NCBI GenBank assembly: GCA_018827375.1
Contig: JAHJYW010000002.1
Span: forward strand, 62,001-126,000
Source of the DNA: Alphaproteobacteria bacterium
GTDB taxonomy: Bacteria > Pseudomonadota > Alphaproteobacteria > Caulobacterales > Hyphomonadaceae
Length of the DNA: 64,000 nucleotides
Reading direction: 5' to 3'
The notes beneath the pieces were generated by a model. The model saw nothing but the letters and a program-made list of their open reading frames with translations. It was not told the origin of the DNA and did not search any database. Every line of letters begins with the position of its first letter. Position 1 is the first letter of the stretch. The position numbers and the translations under genes were made by a program. This document shows positions 10,232-18,550 of this stretch, piece after piece.

Positions 10232-11055
10232 TGGTCGCTCCCTTCGGCCAGAGCCTCAATCGCGTCGATCAGGAACCAGCCATTGCAGGAGGTCCACGCG
10301 CCTTCAAGCGAAACGACGGTGCGCTCGGCCAGCTGATCGCGGGCGACAGGGTGGTTCATCGGGCTCCAGGCGTCGGGATGATTGGTGCGGTCGCTAAAGA
10401 AGGCGGCGGCGATAACCTCCGGCGCTTCATAGGCGAGACGTTCAAGGGGAAGGGACCGCCAGCCGGGTTGTTGCTGGAAATTTTCCAAGCCAGCGGCGAC
10501 GATCATTTCGTGCACGAGCGAGCCAGGCCCGCTGGTGACGCCGGCGGGGGTCATGTAGAGCGCGCTCTTGCCGCTGCTGCGCTTGGCGAGGTGGTCGAGC
10601 CGGGCCTGCGTTTCGGCGACGAGGGCGGCGCCGCGATCATGTTCGCCAAGGCCGTCGGCGATGCGCTGCACATTGGCGAGCACGCCGGGCAGGTCGGACG
10701 CCCAGCCGACATCCAGCACCGGAATTCCTGCGCGTTCGAAGAAATGCGCGGCATCGGGTCCGCCGCCATAGGACCGCACGACGAGGTCTGGTTTCAGCAG
10801 GATCACATCTTCCGCAATTGGACGGACGGTGCGCAGGCCTTTGGCGGCATCGCGCCTATAGGAGAAATCCTTTTCCGCATTCGGCGAGACGGCCAGGATA
10901 CGGTCGCGATCAAGGAATTCGAGGACGTACTGATCAGCGCAATAGTCGAGACTGACGATCCGGACCGGACGTGCCGTATCAGCCGCCGGCGGTGTGGGAG
11001 GACCACCGCAGGCGGCCAGCAGTCCGGCCAGGAAAAGGATCGTCAGTCTCGACAC
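10228..11055 (-). CDS. btuF: Periplasmic corrinoid-binding lipoprotein
   Basis: A 275-residue class III solute-binding protein. Signal MSRLTILFLAGLLAAC ends in a lipobox at Cys16, so it is likely membrane-tethered, unlike the soluble E. coli BtuF. After a Pro/Ala linker the first lobe begins ARPVRIVSLDYCADQYVLEF, typical of BtuF/FhuD-like proteins, followed by VRPIAEDVILLKPDLVV and the long connecting helix around 125-165. It starts ten bases after btuB and overlaps btuC, so it belongs to the riboswitch operon. Specificity for cobalamin rather than haem rests on that context. Confidence 0.9.
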   Translation of the reverse strand: MSRLTILFLAGLLAACGGPPTPPAADTARPVRIVSLDYCADQYVLEFLDRDRILAVSPNAEKDFSYRRDAAKGLRTVRPIAEDVILLKPDLVVRSYGGGPDAAHFFERAGIPVLDVGWASDLPGVLANVQRIADGLGEHDRGAALVAETQARLDHLAKRSSGKSALYMTPAGVTSGPGSLVHEMIVAAGLENFQQQPGWRSLPLERLAYEAPEVIAAAFFSDRTNHPDAWSPMNHPVARDQLAERTVVSLEGAWTSCNGWFLIDAIEALAEGSDQ

Positions 11056-11065
11056 GCCGCTTCCT

Positions 11066-12913
11066 CTAGTAACGCAATCTCACGCCGACACTGCCGGACA
11101 GGCCGGGTGTGCCGTAGCCGAGAATCTGCTGGTACTGTTCGTCGAACAGGTTCTCGACACGCGCGAAGAGTTCGACACTATCTGTCAGGTCATAGCGGCC
11201 TGTGAGGTCGACCCGTGTCCAGCTGTCCAGCGTGCCACCGCTGGAATTGGGCTCCTCGCCATTGTAGCGAATGAGAACCGCGCCGGAGAGCGGGCCTTCT
11301 GGGTCAAGAGAGACCGTGACGTCGCCGCTATGTTCCGGCATGCGGACGAGGGCATTACCGTTGCCATCCTCGGCGTCGATATAGGCATAATTGGCCGAGA
11401 CGCCGAGCCAGTTGGTGAACTGGTAGCCACCGGTCAGTTCGAGGCCTTCGGATGTCACGAAGGCGATGTTGTCGTATCCGGCCGTGTAGGAGAAATCGAT
11501 CATGTTCTCCGTTTCCTGATGGAACACGGCGATACCGGCCTGCGCACGGCCGTCCGGTGACAGCCAGTCCACGCCCACGTCATAGGCTTCGGACGTTTCC
11601 GGTTTCAGGTTCGCGTTCGGCTCCGTCAGGCCGCAGAAGGAGCAGACATAGGTCGACTGGAAGATGGTCGGCGCCTTGAAGCCCTGGCCCCAGCTCGCCC
11701 GGAAGATGACCGTGTCTGTTGCGTTGTATGCTGCGGCCACGCGGCCTGTGGTTTCCGATCCGAACGTGTCGTGATCATCGAGGCGCAGGCCACCTGTCAG
11801 CGTCAGCTTCTCGACCGGCTTGTACTCATAGAGGGCGAACAGGCTGTCTATGGAGGAGTCCAAATCATTGGCCGTCGTGTCTTCGCGTTCGGCCCCAAAG
11901 GCGAGCTTATTGGCGGCGTTGACGGTGAACGTACCCTGATAGCGATAGAGCGCCCGGTCGCCTTCTGCATAATAGCTTTCCGCGCCGTCGGTGAAGTTTG
12001 TGCGCGTAATATCAGAATAGCCGACCACGAACAGGTTCTCGAGCCTGTCGTCGAACAGCGGCACTTTCAGTGACAGATTACCCGTGAGCGAATCCGTTTC
12101 CGTGGACTCGTCGCCGTCGGCGATGCTGCCCTGCGCGCCGCCGGAATAGCTGTCATATTCGCTCGTCGCATCGCTGTAGAGCAGTGTGCCATCAAGGCGG
12201 ATCTTGCTGGGAAGGTTCAGGCCGCCGCGGGCCGACAGCGTGGTGGAATCATAGCCGTCATCCTCGGTATTGCCATTGGCTTCATCGGCCTTGGAAATAC
12301 CGTCGGTGGTCATGCCGGTCGCGGCGAGGCGGAAATCGCCCGTCTCGTCGGCCCCGCTTATGGAGGCGCCGCCACGGAACGTGTTGAACGATCCGTATTC
12401 GCCGAACGCGCTGCCGCCGAGGCCTGTTTCCGGACGTTTCGTGATGATCGAGACCACGCCGCCGATGGCGTCGCTGCCCCAGAGTGTGGATTGCGGGCCT
12501 TTCAGCACTTCGATGCGTTCGATGTTCTCGGTGTCGAGATAGGCGAAGTTGTAGCCACCGCCTGTTCCGGATGGGTCATTGATCGGTACACCGTCCATCA
12601 GGACGAGCGTTTGGTCGCTGGATGCGCCGCGGATACGGACACTTGCCGTGCCCCCGAAAGCGCCGTTCTGGTTGATCGTTACGCCGGGCGCGGCTGCAAC
12701 CGCGTCTATGGCAAAATCGAAGCCGAGTTTCTCAATGGTCTCGGCGCTGATGATCGAAACACTGGAGCCGATCTCGGTCGCTGTCTGGTCGAGGCGGGAG
12801 CCGGAGACGATGATCGTGGAGAGTGTGGTTTCCTCGATGACGTTTATTTGCGCCATTGCTGGCGCCGCCATAGCAAGGATGGTCATGCCCAGAAGGGCAG
12901 TCTTGAAAGACAT
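11066..12913 (-). CDS. btuB: TonB-dependent vitamin B12 receptor
   Basis: Outer-membrane receptor of 615 residues. It has a Sec signal ending APAMA (about residue 21), a TonB-box-like segment ETTLSTIIVSGSR, a plug domain (about 45-155, with LVLMDGVPINDP and LKGPQSTLWGSDAIGGVVSI) and a 22-strand-type barrel rich in DG turns, ending in a terminal aromatic (VRLRY). Size and plug sequence fit BtuB. It is the first gene after the cobalamin riboswitch, with ribosome binding site AGAGGA before ATG 12913. B12 binding to the leader should shut it and the downstream transport and cob genes. Confidence 0.95.
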   Translation of the reverse strand: MSFKTALLGMTILAMAAPAMAQINVIEETTLSTIIVSGSRLDQTATEIGSSVSIISAETIEKLGFDFAIDAVAAAPGVTINQNGAFGGTASVRIRGASSDQTLVLMDGVPINDPSGTGGGYNFAYLDTENIERIEVLKGPQSTLWGSDAIGGVVSIITKRPETGLGGSAFGEYGSFNTFRGGASISGADETGDFRLAATGMTTDGISKADEANGNTEDDGYDSTTLSARGGLNLPSKIRLDGTLLYSDATSEYDSYSGGAQGSIADGDESTETDSLTGNLSLKVPLFDDRLENLFVVGYSDITRTNFTDGAESYYAEGDRALYRYQGTFTVNAANKLAFGAEREDTTANDLDSSIDSLFALYEYKPVEKLTLTGGLRLDDHDTFGSETTGRVAAAYNATDTVIFRASWGQGFKAPTIFQSTYVCSFCGLTEPNANLKPETSEAYDVGVDWLSPDGRAQAGIAVFHQETENMIDFSYTAGYDNIAFVTSEGLELTGGYQFTNWLGVSANYAYIDAEDGNGNALVRMPEHSGDVTVSLDPEGPLSGAVLIRYNGEEPNSSGGTLDSWTRVDLTGRYDLTDSVELFARVENLFDEQYQQILGYGTPGLSGSVGVRLRY

Positions 12914-13084
12914 ATTTTATTCCTCTGCACCCTTGCCGCCCGCGAGGAGGGTACATTTCACAACGACATGCTGGCCCACTGCGCGAAGCAGCCGGGCGGC
13001 CAGGCCAAATTTACGATTGTCGTCACAAAGGACCGGCGTTTAAGCCTACCCGCCCACTGAGAACTTTTCCCGGTTCTCGGACGA
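12914..13084 (-). promoter_or_regulatory. btuB leader between aptamer and start codon
   Basis: This is the expression platform of the B12 riboswitch and the btuB ribosome binding site (AGAGGA about 6 bases before the ATG). A further GC-rich hairpin (CCCTCCTCGCGGGCGGCAAGG, split around 12934-12955) lies close to the ribosome binding site and could mask it. No coding frame is supported. Confidence 0.5.
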
Positions 13085-13261
13085 ACGACGCGATGGCAGG
13101 TCTCCTGGCTCACCGATCATCACTTCAGGCCGGCCTTCCCAGGGCAAAAGCCCCAGTGGCAAGTTTGGCCATCAGCTCCTGGCTGACAGTTGCGGGTACA
13201 GCGCCGGATTTAAACCGGCTTCCCTCTTAGCCCCCGGTTAGGGGAGCACCATCTGCGTCGT
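13085..13261 (-). promoter_or_regulatory. Cobalamin (B12) riboswitch
   Basis: On the minus strand the full AdoCbl aptamer is readable: the closing stem (ACGACG...CGTCGT), GGTGCTCCCC, the core GCCGGTTTAAATCCGGC then GCTGTACCCGCAACTGT, GCCACTGGG...CCTGGGAAGG, and the B12 box AGCCAGGAGACCTGCC (13095-13110). It lies about 170 bases upstream of btuB. A small hairpin (GAGAAC/GTTCTC, 13059-13078) follows the aptamer but has no U-run, so control of translation is as likely as termination. I see no second copy before cobT or cobU. Confidence 0.95.
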
Positions 13262-13323
13262 CTGTTGCTGCAAGGGCGAAACGCTGTCAACAGAAATGCG
13301 CGCTGCAGGACGCGCCGGCCGGA

Positions 13324-13926
13324 TCAGAAATCGAGACCGCGCTGGGCCTTGATGCCTGCCTTGAAGGGATGCTTCACTTCGGTCATTTCGCTGACGAGAT
13401 CAGCATAATCCATAAGTTCCGGCCTAGCATCGCGGCCTGTGAGGATGACGCTGGTACGCTCTGACCGTGCCTTCAAACCGTCGATCACGGCCTGCACATC
13501 GAGATAGTCATAGCGCAGGGCGATATTGATCTCGTCGAGCACGACAAGGTCATAGTCGCCGCTTCGCGTCATCTCGCAGGCCCGCGCAAAGGCCGCTTCG
13601 GCTGCGGCGATGTCGCGGTCCTTGTCCTGCGTGTCCCAGGTGAAGCCTTCGCCCATCGTGTGCCAGCTGACCTGATCAGCGAACTTCGCGAAGAACTGGC
13701 GCTCGCCGGTAATCCACTTGCCCTTGATGAACTGAACGACGCCCACCTTGTGGCCCCAGCCGAGCGCCCGGATGATGACACCGAAGGCCGAGCTCGACTT
13801 GCCCTTGCCATTGCCTGTGTGGACGAGGATGAGGCCGCGACCCGGATCGCGCGCTTCGGAGGTTTTCTTCTTCTGCTCGGTCTGCAGAGCCTTCATTTTT
13901 TCCGTATGCGTCGGGTCAGTGGTCAT
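13324..13926 (-). CDS. cobO: Cob(I)yrinic acid a,c-diamide adenosyltransferase
   Basis: CobO/BtuR-type ATP:corrinoid adenosyltransferase of 200 residues that attaches the 5'-deoxyadenosyl group to Co(I) corrinoids. The N-terminal part is a basic helix (KALQTEQKKKTSEARD), followed by P-loop HTGNGKGKSSSAFG near 38-51, QFIKGKW, the WHTMGEGFTW segment and Walker-B-like VVLDEINIAL. Start 13926 overlaps the stop of the phosphatase gene by four bases. It is the last gene of the cobT-cobS-cobC-cobO run and ends about 60 bases before the riboswitch of the next operon. Confidence 0.95.
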   Translation of the reverse strand: MTTDPTHTEKMKALQTEQKKKTSEARDPGRGLILVHTGNGKGKSSSAFGVIIRALGWGHKVGVVQFIKGKWITGERQFFAKFADQVSWHTMGEGFTWDTQDKDRDIAAAEAAFARACEMTRSGDYDLVVLDEINIALRYDYLDVQAVIDGLKARSERTSVILTGRDARPELMDYADLVSEMTEVKHPFKAGIKAQRGLDF

Positions 13927-14462
13927 GCAGAGGTTCCTCGCAAGGATTGGGTCAGGGTGACAAAACGGCCGAAGCCGATGGTTGTGTTGTAGCCTTGGGA
14001 CGTTGCCTCGGTGGCCAGCGCGGCCTTGATGACGCCCGCGTGGGTGACAATCAAGGCATGGCCTTGGTGACTGTGCCATTCGGCCAGCGCTGCACGAACG
14101 CGCGCGGTCAGCATGGCCACGCTTTCGCCGCCATGCGGCCGGGCATGCAGGAAGTCTTCGGCCCAGAGGTCAAGCTCGCCGCGGGGTATCTCTGCCCAGG
14201 GAAGGCCCTCCCATGTGCCGAAATCCATTTCGCGCAGGCGTTCGTCGACGGTGAGGGGCAAGGCGTGGCTCTGCGCGATATGCTCGGCCAATTTCCGGCA
14301 TCGGGTCAGTGGGCTCGAGAAAATCCGGTCAGGCGGGGGAAGGGCATTGAGAACGGCCCTGGCCTCCTCAGCAAATGTCTCCGCCACATCGAGGTCGGTC
14401 ATGCCATAGCAGACACCGGATGCGATGGCGGGCGTCGTATGTCGCAGAAGGGTCAGAGCCAT
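13923..14462 (-). CDS. cobC: Alpha-ribazole phosphatase-like histidine phosphatase
   Basis: A 179-residue histidine phosphatase. The catalytic His is in LLRHTTP near residue 7, the second Arg in SSPLTRCRKLAEHIA near 50, the conserved RLREMDFGTWEG near 75-86 and the second His in VTHAGVIKA. In this setting it should remove phosphate from alpha-ribazole-5'-phosphate or adenosylcobalamin-5'-phosphate, the products around CobT and CobS. The start at 14462 lies inside the end of cobS, giving a 10-base overlap. It shares a symbol with the unrelated PLP enzyme at 5065 because of clashing nomenclatures. Confidence 0.85.
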   Translation of the reverse strand: MALTLLRHTTPAIASGVCYGMTDLDVAETFAEEARAVLNALPPPDRIFSSPLTRCRKLAEHIAQSHALPLTVDERLREMDFGTWEGLPWAEIPRGELDLWAEDFLHARPHGGESVAMLTARVRAALAEWHSHQGHALIVTHAGVIKAALATEATSQGYNTTIGFGRFVTLTQSLRGTSA

Positions 14463-15211
14463 GCCAGCAGTCCGAGATAGAAGCCGATCTCGCTCGCCTG
14501 TTGCACGGCCCCCAGCGTGTCGCCCGTATAGCCGTTCAGCTTGAACTCGAAGAAGGCGCGCATCGCGACATGGCCGATGGTGAGGCCCGCTAGGCCAAGC
14601 AGCATGGGCGCGGCTGGCAGGAGGTAAATCCATGTGAGCAGGATGGCTGCGGCCGTGATGCCTGCGATCAGGAGGCCCGGCAGGGATATGCCCTGCGACA
14701 CAGGCTTGCCCGTGCCCTCCGTGCGCACATAACGGCTGGTGGCGATCGTGATGACGCTCGACAGGCGCGACAAGCCATGCGCCGCGGGGAAGGCATAGAG
14801 AAGCAGGTGTGACGGCAGGTCGGTGAGTATCGCGGCCTTAAGACCGAGCGCCGCGACAAGCGCCAGCGTGCCATAGGTGCCGAGGCGGCTGTCGCGCATG
14901 ATCTCCAGCGCGCTCTCGCGTGTGTGCCCGCCGCCGATGCCGTCGAATGTGTCGGCCAGGCCATCCTCATGGAAGGCGCCAGTGAGGAGCAATCCGGCCG
15001 CGATGGCGAGAATGATACTGACGAGCGGAGGGAAGAGCAGGGATGCGCCCCAGAACACTGCGCTGCACAGGGCGCCGACGAGCACGCCCACGAGTGGATA
15101 ATAGGCGGCAGACCCGGCCATGCGCGCTTCTGTATAGGCTAACCAGCCCGGTATGGGCAGGCGCGTCAGGAACTGCACGGCCAGCAGGAATGACGCGACC
15201 TGGTCCTTCAT
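14453..15211 (-). CDS. cobS: Adenosylcobinamide-GDP ribazoletransferase (cobalamin synthase)
   Basis: Polytopic membrane enzyme of 252 residues that joins AdoCbi-GDP to alpha-ribazole (phosphate), the final assembly step. The start MKDQVASFLLAVQFLTRLPIP and the metal-binding motif EDGLADTFDGIGGGHTRE (about residues 81-98), followed by IMRDSRLGTYG, are diagnostic. Several hydrophobic helices follow. It overlaps cobT by four bases upstream and the phosphatase downstream. Confidence 0.95.
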   Translation of the reverse strand: MKDQVASFLLAVQFLTRLPIPGWLAYTEARMAGSAAYYPLVGVLVGALCSAVFWGASLLFPPLVSIILAIAAGLLLTGAFHEDGLADTFDGIGGGHTRESALEIMRDSRLGTYGTLALVAALGLKAAILTDLPSHLLLYAFPAAHGLSRLSSVITIATSRYVRTEGTGKPVSQGISLPGLLIAGITAAAILLTWIYLLPAAPMLLGLAGLTIGHVAMRAFFEFKLNGYTGDTLGAVQQASEIGFYLGLLAWL

Positions 15212-16221
15212 GCAGGGCCGCTGACGCGGGCACTTTCAAAACTTGCCATCTCGCGCAGCATGGCGGCGGCAGACTTGACCAGCGGCCAGGCGAGCAGGGC
15301 GCCCGTGCCCTCGCCAAGGCGCATGCCGAGATCGAGCAGGGGCTCGGCTTCCAGCGCTTCAAGTACCCGGGCATGCCCGGCCTCGGCAGAGCGGTGCGCA
15401 TAGATAAACGAGTCGGCTGTGCCGGGCATCAGCGCGCGGGCGCAAAGGGCCGCGACACTGGCGATGAAGCCGTCGACAATCACGATGGTGCCGGCGCGCG
15501 CCGCGCCCATCATGGCGCCGGCCATCATGGCGATTTCAAAGCCGCCATATTCCATCAGCGCGACCCGTGCAGTGAGGCGTGCGTCGGTGCGTGCCGCTGC
15601 GGCGCTGAGCAGCGCCCGCTTGCGCGCAAGCCCTGCGTCGTCGAGGCCGGTTCCGCGTCCGGTGATCTCTTCGACCGGCAGGCCAAGCACCTTGGCGGCG
15701 ACGAGGCTGGAGGCAGATGTGTTGCCGATGCCCATCTCTCCGAAACAGGCGACATCATGGGTCTTTTCGGCGCCGAGCGCGCGGCCGGTGGCGATCGCGG
15801 CGCCCATTTGCGCCTCTGTCATGGCGGGGCCTTCCAGCGCATTGGCTGTACCAGCGGCGATGCGGCGCGAGACCAGGTTCGGGTGGGCAACCGGTTCGCC
15901 CACCACGCCGCTGTCGACAATGCGGATATCTGCGCCAAGGCTACGCGCGAAGACATTGGCGGCGGCGCCCCCGGACAGGAAGTTTGCGACCATCTGGCGG
16001 GTCACGTCCTGCGGAAAGGAGGAGACCCCGGCGGTGGCCATGCCATGGTCGGCAGCAAAAATGGTCAGCTGGCAGGTTTCGGCAGAAGGTTTCAGCGTTC
16101 TCTGGATACGCGCGATCCGGGCGGCGAGCGTCTCCATGCGGCCGAGGGCACCGACTGGTTTGGTCTTCGTGTCGATGGCGTGCTGGAGGGCGGTGGTAAA
16201 GTCTACATCTTGGCTAATCAT
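15208..16221 (-). CDS. cobT: Nicotinate-nucleotide-dimethylbenzimidazole phosphoribosyltransferase
   Basis: Makes alpha-ribazole phosphate from nicotinate mononucleotide and a lower-ligand base such as DMB. About 337 residues. Family blocks TKPVGALGRMETLAARIARIQ at the N-terminus, FAADHGMATAGVSSFPQDVT, CFGEMGIGNTSASSL and, near the end, LGEGTGALLAWPLVKSAAAM with the catalytic Glu are all present. I chose ATG 16221; a TTG at 16236 preceded by AAGG is an alternative giving five more residues. It is the first gene of the second cob run and is divergent from the acyl-CoA ligase. Confidence 0.95.
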   Translation of the reverse strand: MISQDVDFTTALQHAIDTKTKPVGALGRMETLAARIARIQRTLKPSAETCQLTIFAADHGMATAGVSSFPQDVTRQMVANFLSGGAAANVFARSLGADIRIVDSGVVGEPVAHPNLVSRRIAAGTANALEGPAMTEAQMGAAIATGRALGAEKTHDVACFGEMGIGNTSASSLVAAKVLGLPVEEITGRGTGLDDAGLARKRALLSAAAARTDARLTARVALMEYGGFEIAMMAGAMMGAARAGTIVIVDGFIASVAALCARALMPGTADSFIYAHRSAEAGHARVLEALEAEPLLDLGMRLGEGTGALLAWPLVKSAAAMLREMASFESARVSGPA

Positions 16222-16412
16222 GCCGCCTGATAGCAAATGCGCTGGCCTTGACCAGTGGTGCTGTTGCTTTTGTCGTGCGTGCCGTTGGGGCCGGCCGTGT
16301 TGACCGGAGGTTCCTGATGACGCCCCTGAAGAGATGTGGCACGTTTGCTAACGCGAGGCTGGCGCACGATGCATGCGCCCCCATCAAGAACACCATTCAA
16401 GGCAGGAAACCC

Positions 16413-17882
16413 ATGGCAATCATTTCCCTTTCACGCATCGTGGCGCATTGGGCCGCTGTCCAGCCAGACCGGGTGGCACTCGATCATCTCGGCGACACGC
16501 GCACATGGGCCGAGCTTGAAGCGCGCACCAACCGGCTGGCACGGGCCTATGAGGCCTTGGGTGTCAAACCGGATGACTTCGTTACGATTGCGCTGCCGAA
16601 TGGCTGCGAGTTCATGGAATCCTGCATCGCTGTCTGGAAGGCTGGCGCCACGCCGCAGCCCATATCGGCCAAGCTGCCGAAATTCGAGCGCGACCAGATC
16701 ATCGAACTTGGCCAGCCGACGCTGGTGGTTGGTGTCGAGGCGGGGGAATATGCGCCGGTGCCTTGCCTGACCAAGGGCTTCGAGCCGGCTGCGTCCCTAT
16801 CGGACGCGCCGCTGCCGGAGCGCACGGCCAGCTCGATCAAGGCGATGACGTCTGGTGGTTCGACTGGGCGGCCAAAACTGATCGTGTCCAAGCTGCCAGC
16901 AGCCTGGGACCCGGAGATGGAGCATCTCGAAATCTCTATTCAGGGCACGATGCTCATTCCCGGTCCGCTCTATCATAACGGGCCCTTTCTCTGGGCGTTC
17001 ATTGCCCTGTTCAAGGGCTGCACGGTTGTGATCACGACGCGCTTTGATGCCGAACAGGTGCTTGAGCGCATCCAGACGATGGGTGTTGATATAGCCTATT
17101 TCGTGCCGACCATGATGCGCCGTATCTGGGCGCTGCCGGAAGAGGTCCGCAACGGATACGATCTCTCCAGCCTGAAAACCATCTGGCACCTCGCGGCGCC
17201 GTGCCCGCCCTGGCTGAAAGAAGCCTTCATAGAATGGCTGGGACCGGAAGTGATCTGGGAGCTTTATGGCGGCACGGAAGGGCAAGGGTCGACCACGATC
17301 CAGGGCACCGATTGGCTGAACCATCGCGGCTCGGTCGGGCGGCCCGTCGAGACCTGCGAAATGAAGATTGTCGGCGAAGACGGCCAAACGCTGCCAGCCG
17401 GTGAGGTAGGCGAGGTCTATATGCGGCCACTGGCCGGGCCGGGAACGACCTATGAATACCTCGGCGCGGAAGCCAAGATCATCGAAGGCGGCTGGGAAAG
17501 TCTTGGCGATTTGGGCTGGATGGATGCCGACGGCTTCCTCTATTTGTCGGATCGCCTTTCAGACATGGTTCTTTCGGGCGGTGCCAATATCTATCCGGCT
17601 GAAGTGGAGGCCGCGCTGGACGCCTTTCCGGGCGTGCGCTCCTCCGCCGTCATTGGCCTGCCGGATGAAGACCTCGGTGCCCTCCTGCACGCAATTGTCG
17701 ATTTTCCGGACGGTGAGCCGAACGAGGCGGCCCTGATGACCCATCTTGCCGAACGCCTGGTGCGCTACAAGATTCCCCGGTCTGTTGAGTGGGTCCGGGA
17801 GCCCCTGCGCGACGATGCGGGCAAGGTGCGCCGTAAGGCATTGCGGGAGGCGCGGCTTGGCCAGTTGCAACCGGCAGGTTGA
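16413..17882 (+). CDS. AMP-dependent acyl-CoA synthetase/ligase
   Basis: ANL-superfamily enzyme of 489 residues that adenylates a carboxylic acid and loads it on CoA. Motifs in order: P-loop TSGGSTGRPKLI, A5 motif ELYGGTEGQG, hinge region YLSDRLSDMVLSGGANIYP with PAEVE, and the A10 lysine region GKVRRKALRE. Length and the GGANIYPAEVE variant fit aromatic or bile-acid-CoA ligase-like members. The substrate cannot be read from sequence. The start at 16413 (AAGGCAGG upstream) gives the natural family N-terminus; the upstream extension overlaps the divergent promoter of cobT. No linked pathway genes reveal its role. Confidence 0.88.
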   Translation: MAIISLSRIVAHWAAVQPDRVALDHLGDTRTWAELEARTNRLARAYEALGVKPDDFVTIALPNGCEFMESCIAVWKAGATPQPISAKLPKFERDQIIELGQPTLVVGVEAGEYAPVPCLTKGFEPAASLSDAPLPERTASSIKAMTSGGSTGRPKLIVSKLPAAWDPEMEHLEISIQGTMLIPGPLYHNGPFLWAFIALFKGCTVVITTRFDAEQVLERIQTMGVDIAYFVPTMMRRIWALPEEVRNGYDLSSLKTIWHLAAPCPPWLKEAFIEWLGPEVIWELYGGTEGQGSTTIQGTDWLNHRGSVGRPVETCEMKIVGEDGQTLPAGEVGEVYMRPLAGPGTTYEYLGAEAKIIEGGWESLGDLGWMDADGFLYLSDRLSDMVLSGGANIYPAEVEAALDAFPGVRSSAVIGLPDEDLGALLHAIVDFPDGEPNEAALMTHLAERLVRYKIPRSVEWVREPLRDDAGKVRRKALREARLGQLQPAG

Positions 17883-17965
17883 CTATATCTGCCGAGAGGC
17901 CCGCATCGCCTTAAGGGCGAGAAATATAAAAAGGAACCTTATCGCTCCGGTAGCATAGGGAGGAT

Positions 17966-18550
17966 ATGGCCACTAAGCATCCTCTCGAAAATATTCTTGA
18001 ACAGGCGGCGGAAAATGCGCCCGGCGACGAGGTCTCTTTCGGAGACCTGCTCGATCTCTGGGAGGATCGCACCTTCGGGCCGATCTTCACGATCCTTGGC
18101 CTCCTGATCGTTTTGCCGCCACTTGGCGCGATACCGGGCCTGCCGCTGCTTATCGGAATGGTTCTGATTCTGTTTGCTTTCCAGATGATGGTCGGCAGCA
18201 CGCATCCCTGGGTGCCGGATACAATCGAGCACTTCTCGGTTTCCAAGAAGAAGGTGCGCAAGGCACACAAGAAATCAAAAGGTTTGCTGAGCGAGATTGA
18301 TTCCTGGGTCAGCAATCGCCTCTCATGGGCCATAAGCCAGCCTGCACGCCAGATCGCTGCCGGAGTGGTCATGTTGCTGGGCTTTACCTTGATCCCGCTT
18401 GAAATGGTGCCGTTTGCGGTCGCGGCGCCTGGCCTGGCAATTACCATGATCGGACTTGCGATCTTTGCCCGCGACGGACTGTTGATGCTGCTGGCGCTGG
18501 GCTTGAGCGTAGCCGCATTTAGCGTGGTCGGCACAGCAATGCTGGCCTAG
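17966..18550 (+). CDS. exoD: ExoD-family exopolysaccharide synthesis membrane protein
   Basis: A 194-residue inner-membrane protein. The N-terminal block GDEVSFGDLLDLWEDRTFGP and the first hydrophobic pair (IFTILGLLIVLPPLGAIPGL) are the ExoD signature. Three or four more membrane segments follow after a Lys-rich loop near residues 95-105. ExoD affects exopolysaccharide production in rhizobia, but its biochemical activity is not known. GGGAGG precedes the ATG at 17966. Its TAG stop shares the tetranucleotide CTAG with the converging gene. Confidence 0.85.
   Translation: MATKHPLENILEQAAENAPGDEVSFGDLLDLWEDRTFGPIFTILGLLIVLPPLGAIPGLPLLIGMVLILFAFQMMVGSTHPWVPDTIEHFSVSKKKVRKAHKKSKGLLSEIDSWVSNRLSWAISQPARQIAAGVVMLLGFTLIPLEMVPFAVAAPGLAITMIGLAIFARDGLLMLLALGLSVAAFSVVGTAMLA

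Noticed and set aside
10030-11205. 391-codon plus-strand open frame over btuC and btuF
   Set aside because: No domain, no ribosome binding site; antisense shadow of clear transporter genes.
16222-16412. Possible second B12 riboswitch between cobT and the acyl-CoA ligase
   Set aside because: No B12 box or core aptamer sequence could be found on either strand.
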